From positions 443,365-478,706 of the forward strand of contig VHZZ01000006.1 of assembly GCA_009801015.1 (NCBI GenBank): a stretch of 35,342 nucleotides of DNA, given 5' to 3'. The position numbers and the translations under genes were made by a program. Below the pieces are notes generated by a model, which worked only from the letters and a program-made list of their open reading frames with translations, was not told the origin of the DNA and made no database searches. This document shows positions 22,406 to 34,410 of this stretch, one piece after another. Source of the stretch: Silene noctiflora (taxonomy: Eukaryota > Streptophyta > Magnoliopsida > Caryophyllales > Caryophyllaceae). Every line of letters begins with the position of its first letter. The first letter of the stretch is position 1.

Positions 22406-24140
22406 CTTATAGGTTTCACTGCAGCAAAAGAAGTCAGTTTTAAGAACAGAACAAATTGGAACAAGGCTAACAAGCAGTTAGCCATGCAACACATTGTATC
22501 AAGCAATAAAACTTATTTCAAAAGATGAAAACCATCCACCTCTTATTTCACCTTCAATACCATCATTTGAATGCTAAAAGTGAACCAGGCATTTACAAAG
22601 GTTCCACAATGACTACATCAAGTGATCATGGCTAGCTGAAAAAGGTCAGAATAACTTAATAGAGTTATGGACTATTCTATGATACCTCATTGTTATTACA
22701 AGAAAAACGCTAAGGACATCTGACCCTACTTAAAACAGCAACTTGTCTTCAAAGATTAAAGCCATGTCATGTACTCATGTTTAGCATTTCTGCGCTTAAG
22801 GAGGACTAAGTGAGTTTTATACCATGAATATGAAACTTTTTACAGTTTAAGGTTTGCATCATAGAATTTATTCAATTTAATTCATATTACGGTCGTTTTA
22901 AATATATTCCTAAAATTTGTGCATGTGGAGTACAGATTAAATTCCTTATTCTCATTCCTATATAATTTTCTTATCAGTATGGAAGATTAAATTAAAACAA
23001 ACAGTTTAATTTTCGTCACTTGATTTGAGAGATAAATGCAAATATGAATATCCTCAAAATCATACACAATTGTAAATTATAAATAATATAACTAATTTTT
23101 CAGTTTACCAGTCTATTCATAAGGTGGGTATGAGAAAGGAATAGACAAATTAGATATTGGAAATCAAATAATAAAAGAATACATGGAGGAAAAAACTGAG
23201 GAAAGATCCTCTGTAAGAAAAAGAACAGTGATTGTTGTTTTGTACATCACAAATATAGCTAGCAATGCTAAGTAAGTAGCTAACTCGACCCCATAACTGC
23301 CATAAGACTTGACCAGACCCTAAAATGACCCAAAGTGCATCACTCAAATACGAGCCCAATTGATCGGACCAGACTAAAACACAACCCGAATCTTGATTGA
23401 CCCTATGTTGGGCCTATCTAAAATCCCCTGACCCAAAACCACCCTCCCATAATTAACCCTATCCGAAATAAGTAATTTGCAAAATAATTTTTTTGTTAAT
23501 CAAATTATTATTGATTAAAGCGTTTAATCTCTGACCTGAAAATGACACAAGTCAAGAAAATGATCCGACCTGAAACGACCCAACCCCGATTAATCCATTT
23601 GACAGGTCTCGCCAAATACATCTAGGAGATAGCGCAATAAGAAACATTGACTAAATGCAAGGTTTTAAAAAGAAAAAAAAATCATCCATATCACAATCAA
23701 GATGCAGTTTTCAAATGAAATTGAAATTTTTAAAAAGGGAAAAGACACCCTTAGTTCTTAGCTTTTGAACTTCGAAACTTAAAGCCACATTTTTGCATGC
23801 TCTGAATCCCTGTTATGCACTTTACTTGCAAATATTGATGGAAAATTGACATTGATATTCATCAGACAAATGAAAAAAATGAAATACATGAAGTAATAGT
23901 ATACTTTAATATAATAATATCTCCTCATTCTCCAATGCAGTATTTATTACAGAGTTATACAACCAGTAGATTACAATGCAGTTTCATGATACATAAGCTA
24001 TACACCCAGTAGACGTATAGTACGAAATTTAAGATCATCAACGGCTACAGCACATCCAAACAGTAAGTTTATAGAAAACATGCTGGACAGAACAACTCAA
24101 TCGCCAAGGAAAGATTAATAGGAGAAGAATTGTGCATACC
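22406..24140 (-). other. Actin C leader intron and 5'UTR exon
   Basis: The 5'UTR part of exon 1 is 22406-22418, after the acceptor TTTTGCTGCAG. The leader exon ends at 24140 with CTCTAAG|GTATGC, giving a leader intron of 1721 bp (22419-24139). The intron aligns in patches with that of D but carries an extra GACCCGA-rich block. Confidence 0.75.
23231..23615. repeat. GACCCGA-rich insertion in the actin C leader intron
   Basis: Flanking text (AAGAAAAAGAACAG before, CAATAAGAAACATT after) is close together in the D leader intron (about 30360-30430), so this 0.38-kb block is extra in C. It is rich in GACCCAAA, ACCCGAAT and CCGACCTGAAACGACCC, as at 2491-2732. Termini are not defined. Confidence 0.5.
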
Positions 24141-24548
24141 TTAGAGGAAAGAGAATGTGTGAGGCCTTCGCTGGTGTTTAAACCCTTTGGTTTTAGAAAT
24201 TAGAAATGTAGGGAGAGACAATGTAACAAAAATGTTAAAAAAAAAATATATATCCAAGAACAAACAGAGAAAGAACAGGGATTTAAATAGGGACACAGGA
24301 ACTTGTTTGGGTACTAAATAAATATCATAGTTGTCCACTATTTTGATTTTTATAGAAGTAAACTCAACTAATTCAAACGCCTGAGTTTATATGAGGGAGA
24401 AATTACCCATCAAGTTGTACCCAACTGCTGCAATGGCAAGTAAATTAATTGATTTGTCAACTTAGACAAAATCAAATCTGTAATATTAAATTCTTAACAA
24501 GAAAATAAGTAAGGTTTTATTTCACAAATGCTCTCAATGATGATTGAA
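23821..24548 (-). repeat. Promoter/leader block identical to 30836-31563 (copy 1)
   Basis: By eye every base and spacing matches the second copy at a constant offset of 7015, including the run of As near 24237. The block spans the start of the leader intron, the leader exon, the TATA box and about 250 bp of upstream promoter of actin C. Sequence just outside either edge is only similar. Confidence 0.9.
24281..24289 (-). promoter_or_regulatory. TATA box of actin C
   Basis: TATTTAAAT on the minus strand, about 140 bp upstream of the leader-exon donor at 24140, which predicts a start near 24250. Confidence 0.6.
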
Positions 24549-24659
24549 CCAGAAATGCACCTACACTAGAAAAAACAAGGGCAAGAATGCAAGATAATGA
24601 CCGAATACAGGTCCTCATTGATCTTAAAGACCAAGTTTTTGACGGTAATGCATCTGACT

Positions 24660-24987
24660 CCGAAAGACAACTTCAAAGGACTCAGTCAAATAATGTAACA
24701 AAATCTGCAAGCTTTAACATTCTTCTTCTTCAGAGGATATCAGGGGAATTGCAAGTCTCGAACATGATTTGGTTCATTTTCTCACGGTGAGGCATTAGTT
24801 TCAGAGATGCTACTGTAAGCAAAACCGGGTGCTCCTCAGAGGTAACTTGAATCTCTTTCTATAATTTATGATGATGCTCCTCAATTGGTGATTATACTGT
24901 GCTAAATTGGAAATTTAAAGGTCATGACCACTTTCAATCAGGCTTCATCACCAACATATGCATCCCATACCAACCATAACACCTGAG
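24660..24987 (-). pseudogene. Actin pseudogene A' (full-D-loop class, deep deletion)
   Basis: The first part (24660 to about 24740) matches the 3'-flanking/UTR text of E (AACAAAATCTGCAAG, CATTCTTCTTCTTC). It jumps directly to exon-2 sequence (about 24751-24987), so exons 4 and 3 with introns 3 and 2 are gone. The exon 2 remnant runs backward from FETF to YVGDEA and a GMVG/VMVG D-loop scrap, with several indels. Everything upstream of the D-loop is missing, at the same place as in pseudogene A, and the flank that follows is shared with A. Neither A nor A' could encode a protein. Confidence 0.8.
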
Positions 24988-25186
24988 TTCATTGCATCTA
25001 ATGGCATAATCGTATTTACATGGGCTTAGATGGAACAATGATCATTTCAATTCAATGTAGGTGATGAAGATTACATGTTTACCTCCAACCAAACGCTCTC
25101 ATTCTCCTCATTTCACAGCCCATCCCTCCTTTTTGCTACTACTATTAGTACTATAGATCCTACTGCAGTGTAATGAAATCCAAATT
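24988..25186. other. Flank shared with pseudogene A
   Basis: No gene. It aligns with 17708-17905 (GGCATAAT, GATGGAACAATG, TGTTTACCTCCAACCAAAC, ACTATAGATCC). Confidence 0.7.
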
Positions 25187-25612
25187 AGGAGTTAGCATCG
25201 GTCCAAGACAAGACCGTAGTCCGGACAAGACTGAAGACCAAAAATGAAAAATTAGGTTGCCACAATACCAGACCTAAAAGTTTTGGTCTTGGACCGAACA
25301 ATACCCCGAAATATTTAGTATGGTCCGGTATTAGAAATGGACCGAAAATTATGTTATATAAATATAAATTCACTAAATCAAATAGAATAAATAATCAAAA
25401 TACTATTAAATTTAAATAATCACTAATATTGAGCTTTCACGTTATTTGAAGATCAAATGCTCATTTCCTTCGTAAAATTAGAATGATCGGTCTTAAAAAC
25501 TTCAAATTCGTTCAATCCCATTTGCACCCAAAATTAAATGGTCTTGAACCGGACGATAGACCTAAACTTCACAAAATGAGGACCGAGAACCAAACCTAAA
25601 TAAATTCAACAA
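25187..25612. mobile_element. Unclassified 0.43-kb insertion rich in GGTCC motifs
   Basis: It interrupts sequence that is continuous at about 17905 in the preceding unit. The interior has GGTCCAAGAC, GTCCGGACAAGAC, TTGGACCGAAC, GGTCCGG and GAACCGGACG in both orientations, like 2061-2490. I could not define terminal repeats or a target duplication. Confidence 0.5.
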
Positions 25613-26016
25613 TGAGATACTCTAAAGTATACCCCAAATTTTGTTGTAGTAAACTACAAGCATCAATCAATAAACATCTTCCGTTTGGCCTATTTCACCG
25701 CCTTTCTTAAAGAAGCAGTAAGCCAGTGAACGATTTGAAGCGTTTTATTTCTTCGTCAGTAATTCAACACTCAATCAAATAATACACCGGAGTAATTACA
25801 CAAAGCATATACTCAACTCAACCTCAGAAACTATCGCAATCCATTCAACCTCTCTAATAATCACATTAACTTCACAATCATCGACAAGAAGATACGGTAA
25901 AGCCGTCTCGCAAAATAATTACTCTATTCCGCAACAATTTTTCAAAATATACGAGAAGGAGAAGAAGCACTTCGATTGTTCGGTCGGTGATTTGACAATC
26001 AATCAAAATTCAAACT
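25613..26016. other. Intergenic, duplicated flank
   Basis: No gene. It follows the text of 17915-18072 and 18381-18720 without the SINE. Confidence 0.6.
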
Positions 26017-26080
26017 AGTCTCTCTTAAGACGGATATATCCCGTCTAAAGCTTAAGAGACGGATACTTCCGTCTTAAATG
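26017..26080. mobile_element. Small hairpin insertion with GACGGATA motifs
   Basis: TCTCTTAAGACGGATATATC and GCTTAAGAGACGGATACTTC, with inverted TCCGTCTTAA, form a compact block that is absent from the paralogous place near 18727. It is related in motif to the fold-back element at 1281-1409. Confidence 0.55.
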
Positions 26081-26249
26081 ATTGCAGAAAGTACAGAAAT
26101 TCAACCTCAGAAAACTATCACAGCATAAAATCATCAATTCTCCATTCTTATTTCTTAATAATCAGTAACAAAAATATAAACGTAACATTCATCATCAATC
26201 ATACAGCATAATTTTAAATTAATCAAGTATTAAACCTAAAATTTAGAGA
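26081..26249. other. Intergenic, duplicated flank (Stowaway-free site)
   Basis: It aligns with 18750-18865 and 19125-19160, and shows the site before the Stowaway insertion of the other unit. Confidence 0.55.
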
Positions 26250-26370
26250 GAAAGAGATTACGAAGCGTATGAATGAGCGAAGAAGGCTGATGAACAGGTA
26301 CGGAGCTCACTTCTTTTCGACATGCAGTTTGGAGCGGGAAAAAACGCACAAATTCCCCCATTTTCATCAG
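26250..26370 (-). pseudogene. Remnant of the USP/U-box exon segment beside actin D
   Basis: GCGAAGAAGGCTGATGAACA and CGGAGCTC match 778-822 (the HVHQPSSLIPT end of the exon on the minus strand). The text then jumps to the equivalent of about 1168-1230 (TTTGGAGCGGGAAAAAACGC). Most of the coding exon is deleted. This shows that the same kinase fragment accompanied the duplicated actin. Confidence 0.6.
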
Positions 26371-27056
26371 CTTAATTTCTTCCACCATTTTTCATCTAAT
26401 TTTGCCAATATCAGTTGATTGTGCCCGTCCTGGTCATTTCCGACAAACGGGTCAACCTGGTCAGGGGATACACTCGAGTTTGTAAGGATTCGGGTCGGGC
26501 CATTTTCGATTCTATTCATTTTGAGCTCCGGTCATTTTTTGATCTAAAATTACCAATTTCTTGATGGATAAGGGGTTAGTTTGCACAAATAAATATTCAA
26601 GTCAGGTCAAGGTTACGAGTCATGCTTGGATACCGAGTTTAGGGCAGGTTTACGAGTCATGCTTGGATACCGAGTTCAGGGCAGGTTAATTTTGCCAAGT
26701 CTAGATCTAGTCCTTGTCTCATAACCTCCTTTCATTTCCAGTTTTCTACCTCTATTAAATCCGTGTTAGGCTGTCTTAAGCCGAGACAGTCTTAAACAAA
26801 AATTGGTATGAAACGGTGTCAAACCCCACCCGGTCCATTTAACAATAACGGACGTTAATTTTTCATAAAACTTGAACTTGTGCTCAGCTAGCTAAATCGT
26901 TTTTAGTTATTTTAATCGTATAAGGCGGTTTTTCAATAAAAAAACGGTTTTGAAAATAAATAATGTACTCCGTAAAGACTTTCTTTCACACTTTTTTGGT
27001 ACAAAAGAGGGTAGTCAGCGGACGAATCTCCGAAAAACACACTAATTAACTACTAG
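26371..27056. other. Intergenic with GACCCG-type motifs and a short tandem duplication
   Basis: No gene. A unit of about 40 bp (GTTACGAGTCATGCTTGGAT...GGGCAGG) is repeated twice at about 26610-26688. CGGGTCGGGCCATTTTC and GGTCAACCTGGTCAGG recall the GACCCGA repeats elsewhere. This stretch is extra relative to the unit of actin C. Confidence 0.5.
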
Positions 27057-27338
27057 ATGCGGGATGGCAAGACCAAGGACGTCTTCCCGAAGAATATACC
27101 GGAGTTCTGGGGGCGGATGATCAGGACACCACGGTTGGCTAGCCAATTTAACGCGATTTGCTTACCAGTACGTATGTTCAAGCTTTATAACCCAGCTTTC
27201 CGCATTGATACGGTCTCTACATCTCTTACCAAGTTGCTCGTCCTGAATAAGGCTTATGCAAGACGCGTTATCCTCATCCATGCGAATAAGGATCTTTACA
27301 AGACCAAGATAACAAGCTCATTCAAGACCCGCAGCTAA
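27057..27338 (+). CDS. Unrecognised 93-codon open frame
   Basis: This frame has a start at 27057 and a stop at 27338. The predicted product is basic with no signal peptide, membrane segment or motif that I recognise. It lies in the stretch between the USP relic and actin D that has no counterpart beside actin C, so it probably arrived with inserted DNA. It could be a fragment of a transposon-borne gene or chance. I see no promoter or splice evidence. Confidence 0.2.
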   Translation: MRDGKTKDVFPKNIPEFWGRMIRTPRLASQFNAICLPVRMFKLYNPAFRIDTVSTSLTKLLVLNKAYARRVILIHANKDLYKTKITSSFKTRS

Positions 27339-27592
27339 TTCCAACATTTTCGAACTCATTGAGGTGCAAACTCCGCAAGAGAACAAGAAGGCCGAGATAA
27401 AATTACCTGTTAGCAGGCTAATGCTAACTTTCTTTCACTCTGTAAATACAACATATACTCATCAAGTCATCAATAGTTCAATACATTCACATTCTTCGGA
27501 ACAACTACCGTTCAGCTTTCTCCTCCTTGTTGACTCATAGTACTAATCACAAAGATAATGCTTCTACCAACTTGATCACCCGACAGAAAAGC

Positions 27593-29644
27593 TTAGAAAC
27601 ATTTGCGGTGAACAAAGGATGGCCCAAACTCATCATACTCTGCCTTCGTAACCAACATCTGCAATGGACATTGTAACTAGCAAGTTATAATCATTCCCTT
27701 CCTCGTTTAAATTCAGCGCATTTTATCCTAGCGCCGTTCAAAGATTTATTTTAGTACTAAAAAGATGAACAATCCCTCCCAAAGTTGTGCGAGTTCCACT
27801 TTCATATTCAATTGTTTTCACTCGAGTTTCAACTCGCTTGACATATAGCCTTTCCAACACGGCACTAATTTGTAGTATTGCCACGGTTTACAGGGCCTCG
27901 TTTTCTTATCGTTGTAAAAGTAGTTTTTGTCCAGTATAGGTTTTATTAGTCATGTATTAGCCATGAATCCATCAAATTTCCGCCATATAGGCCAAGCATT
28001 TACATTGTAATCCCATTTCTTAAAATATTTGAAAATGTACAATCCGAATGAATGAAGAGTGTCTTAAGAAATGGGCAAGGAGAAATCTCGTTAGATGATG
28101 ATTTTACCTGTTGGAATGTGCTGAGCGATGCTAAGACGGACCCTCCTAGCCAAGTCCTGTACTGTCTCTCAGGTGGGGCCACAACCTTAACTGTTCCCAC
28201 GCGATTTGGAGCCAAAGCAGTAATTTCCTTGCTCAGTCTCTGAGTGAGTCCGGGGAACATTGTGGTTCCTCCACTAATCACAATGTTACCATATAAACAT
28301 GCCATAAGATCCCGGTCACACGTCATGATAGAGTTGTGAATCATTTCATGAATTCCCATAGCTACTATACCGATCATGGATGGCTCAAAAAGCACTTCAG
28401 GGCATGTGAAACGCTCAGCTCCAACGGTAATAACCTTCCCATCTGGCATTTCGTAGTTCTCCTCAATTGATGAGCTTGAATTGGCGGTCTCAGTCTCCTG
28501 CTCAAAGTCAAGGGCAACGTATGCCAGCTTCTCCTTTATATCCCTTACAATTTCTCGATCAACATTTGTGGTCAAGGAGTATCCTTTCTTGTTTAGAATC
28601 TCCATAAGATAGCTCGTAATATCACATCCAGCCACATCCAGACGGAAAACAGCATGTGGGAGGGCAAAACCCTCATAGATGGGAACAATGTGGCTGACAC
28701 CATCACCAGAGTCCAGCAAAATACCTGGCATCGGTACCATGTTAGTAACATCATTGGCGCACATGAAATTACTATATGCAGATATCTGCTAACTGGTAAA
28801 CACATTAAGCATTAGTCCTCGGACCTAGGCTCGAAACTCGTCGGCGTCAAAATTTGCCTTAATACCAAACCGAAAACATATTAACTCAGTATCATTTATA
28901 TATACTGTATAACAGATACCAAGTTCTGCCCCTTAATAACTCGGCAGAAGAACCTCATTGATCGTCACAAAATCGAACCATATAAAGTCTTTTTGTTGAA
29001 CATGTGAACACAGTTCATTAGTGAAAGTCTCCATCTGGCAAACAATGCTAAGTTTACGAAACGTTACCTGAAAATCAGGCAAGATAATCAAGCTATTAAC
29101 TGAAAGTCAAACTCAAGAAAAAATCTTCTTTAGTTCATTTACCATTAGTACGACCACTGGCGTATAGAGAGAGAACAGACTGGATAGCGATATAGATAGC
29201 AGGGACATTGAAAGTCTCAAACATGATTTGAGTCATCTTCTCACGATTAGCTCTTGGGTTAAGAGGTTTTTCTGTAAGTAAAACTGGGTGCTCCTCAGGG
29301 GCAACTTGAAGCTCATTATTGAAAGTATGATGCCAAACCTTCTCCATCTCTTCCCAGTTGGTGACTGTACCACGCTCAATCGGATATTTCAAGGTCAACA
29401 TATCACACTTTGATTGGGCTTCGTCACCAACATATTCGTTATTCTGCCCCGTACCAACAATACTGCGGAAGATAGCCTTAGGATCATCATCTCCGGCAAA
29501 TCCAGCCTAATTTTTTTGAAAACGGTACTAGGTTAGTCAAACTGACATAATAACTTACATACACCCCATGATGTAAACTTCAACTTTACATGCCTTAGTC
29601 GTTCCAGTTCCATTGTCACAAACTACGGGTCGGACATCTGCCAT
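27593..29644 (-). CDS. Actin D: D-loop-deleted actin, 365 residues, open reading frame
   Basis: Exons run right to left: 29594-29644, 29143-29506, 28108-28724 and 27593-27658; 1098 nt including TAA, no stop or frameshift. Exon 1 is [17 protein letters not shown], three codons shorter than E. Exon 2 reads [17 protein letters not shown], lacking the ten D-loop residues that E has. Exon 3 has one extra codon ([10 protein letters not shown] against APSSMKIKV) and keeps LDSGDGVSH and the GGTTMFPG adenine-side loop; PPERQYR replaces PPERKYS, at the Lys that contacts the nucleotide. Exon 4 starts [10 protein letters not shown] (Trp to Leu) and ends VHRKCF. Introns 2 and 3 are GT-AG, but intron 1 begins GC (AAG|GCATGT), a rare GC-AG donor or a lesion. 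Its intact promoter and leader exon suggest it may be transcribed. Actin fold and nucleotide site are expected; normal polymerisation is not. Confidence 0.85.
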
Positions 29645-31155
29645 CTTAAGTTCTGTTGGAGCCTGAAGAAGAGAAAAAAAAAAAAAAAAAAACATTTCCA
29701 AGAACAGAACAAATTGGATCAAGGCACACCTGATTATGAAACATTTAGCCATGTAACGTACTGGATCAAGCAACAAATACATATCCAAAAGATAAAAACA
29801 CCCCCATCGCATTCACCCCCAACACCATCAAGTTTATGTTAAAAGTGAAACGGGTATCTAAAAACATCCCAAAATGACTATGTCACGTGATCATGAGATT
29901 CATGGCTAGGTGAAAAGAGTCAGGATAGCGTATGGAGTTTTAATATTTTCCTAAAATTTGTGCATGTAGGACTACAAATCAAATTGCTTGTTCACATACC
30001 TATATAATTTTTTTCAGTGTAGAAGATTAAATTAAAAGAAGAGTTTCATTTTCATCGCATGATTCAAGAAATAAATGCAAGTGCAAACATTCTCAAAATC
30101 ATCAATGGTAAATTGTAAATTGTACAATCAAGTTTCTCAGTTTAGAAGTTATTCATATTAACAATAATACTTCTACAAATAAAGAGAAGATTACACAATC
30201 AATCAACTCCACAAATCAAGCAACAACAATCAATCAATGATGCTCTCAATATTGTAATTATAGAAAATAATGTATGAGAAAGGCGTAGATATTTAAACAG
30301 AAAAATCTAAAAGAAAAGCAATAAAAAGACGGAAAAGAAATGAACAAAGATTCTCTATAAGAAAAAGAACAGGGATTTATGCTTTCTATGACACAATACA
30401 TCGAGAAGATGGTGAAATAAGAAACATTAACGAAACACAAAATTTTAACCCAGATCATGATCAGGATGCAATTTTCAGAGGAGGATAAATTTTTGAAAAG
30501 TGAAAAGGGCCCCTTAGTTCTTAGCTTTTAGGGTGTGTTTGGATTGAGGGATAACAAATATGGTTGGAGATTTAAAACCCTTTGTTTGGATAACAAATAT
30601 GGTTGGAGGGATATGGAGGGGGAGAGATTTGGAGGGATCTATTTTCCCTCCTTCAAGGCAAATCAAAATCTCTCCACAATAGGCAAGATTTGAAAGGAAA
30701 TTGTATCCAAACACCCACATTCCATTTCCCCTCCCCTTCCCTTCCCTCCGTTTCTACTTTTGCTATCCAAACACACCCTTAATCTTCAGGTCTATTAAGC
30801 TACATTTTTGCATACTCTAAATCCTTTCTATGTAGTTTACTTGCAAATATTGATGGAAAATTGACATTGATATTCATCAGACAAATGAAAAAAATGAAAT
30901 ACATGAAGTAATAGTATACTTTAATATAATAATATCTCCTCATTCTCCAATGCAGTATTTATTACAGAGTTATACAACCAGTAGATTACAATGCAGTTTC
31001 ATGATACATAAGCTATACACCCAGTAGACGTATAGTACGAAATTTAAGATCATCAACGGCTACAGCACATCCAAACAGTAAGTTTATAGAAAACATGCTG
31101 GACAGAACAACTCAATCGCCAAGGAAAGATTAATAGGAGAAGAATTGTGCATACC
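29645..31155 (-). other. Actin D leader intron and 5'UTR exon
   Basis: The 5'UTR part of exon 1 (29645-29662) follows the acceptor CTCTTCTTCAG preceded by a long T tract. The leader exon ends at 31155 (CTCTAAG|GTATGC). The leader intron 29663-31154 is 1492 bp and holds a Tourist-like MITE. Confidence 0.78.
30531..30778. mobile_element. Tourist-like (PIF/Harbinger) MITE, 248 bp
   Basis: Perfect 14-bp terminal inverted repeats (GGGTGTGTTTGGAT and ATCCAAACACACCC) are flanked by a TTA duplication (30528-30530 and 30779-30781). Inside, AACAAATATGGTTGGAG occurs twice. The corresponding site in the actin C leader intron (CTTTTGAACTTC near 23763) is empty. The TTA duplication and terminal sequence fit the Harbinger-derived Tourist group. 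Confidence 0.88.
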
Positions 31156-31563
31156 TTAGAGGAAAGAGAATGTGTGAGGCCTTCGCTGGTGTTTAAACCC
31201 TTTGGTTTTAGAAATTAGAAATGTAGGGAGAGACAATGTAACAAAAATGTTAAAAAAAAAATATATATCCAAGAACAAACAGAGAAAGAACAGGGATTTA
31301 AATAGGGACACAGGAACTTGTTTGGGTACTAAATAAATATCATAGTTGTCCACTATTTTGATTTTTATAGAAGTAAACTCAACTAATTCAAACGCCTGAG
31401 TTTATATGAGGGAGAAATTACCCATCAAGTTGTACCCAACTGCTGCAATGGCAAGTAAATTAATTGATTTGTCAACTTAGACAAAATCAAATCTGTAATA
31501 TTAAATTCTTAACAAGAAAATAAGTAAGGTTTTATTTCACAAATGCTCTCAATGATGATTGAA
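30836..31563 (-). repeat. Promoter/leader block identical to 23821-24548 (copy 2)
   Basis: Same 728 bp as the actin C promoter block. The first differences appear at 30835 on the left and at 31564 on the right; beyond the right edge similarity stays high for another 30 bp and then drops. Confidence 0.9.
31296..31304 (-). promoter_or_regulatory. TATA box of actin D
   Basis: TATTTAAAT on the minus strand, in the same relative position as in actin C. Only about 470 bp separate it from the stop codon of actin E, so the D promoter must lie in the short E-to-D spacer. Confidence 0.6.
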
Positions 31564-31775
31564 ACAGAAATGCACCTACAGTAGAAAAAACAAGGACAAG
31601 AAAATGAACGAATACAGGTTCATTTTTCTCGTTGATCTTAAAGACCAAGTTTTTGACAGCAATGCATCTAACACTAAAAGACACAACTTAAAAGGACTCG
31701 ATAAAAAAATGCAACAAAATCTGCAAGTTTGAACATTATTCTTCTTCCGTCTTGTTCAGGAGATGACAGAACCTG

Positions 31776-34410
<2,635 letters not shown>

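Noticed and set aside
24141..24338. 65-codon frame repeated identically at 31156-31353
   Set aside because: The identity comes from the duplicated promoter block. Its start lies upstream of the TATA box, so it is not in the transcript.
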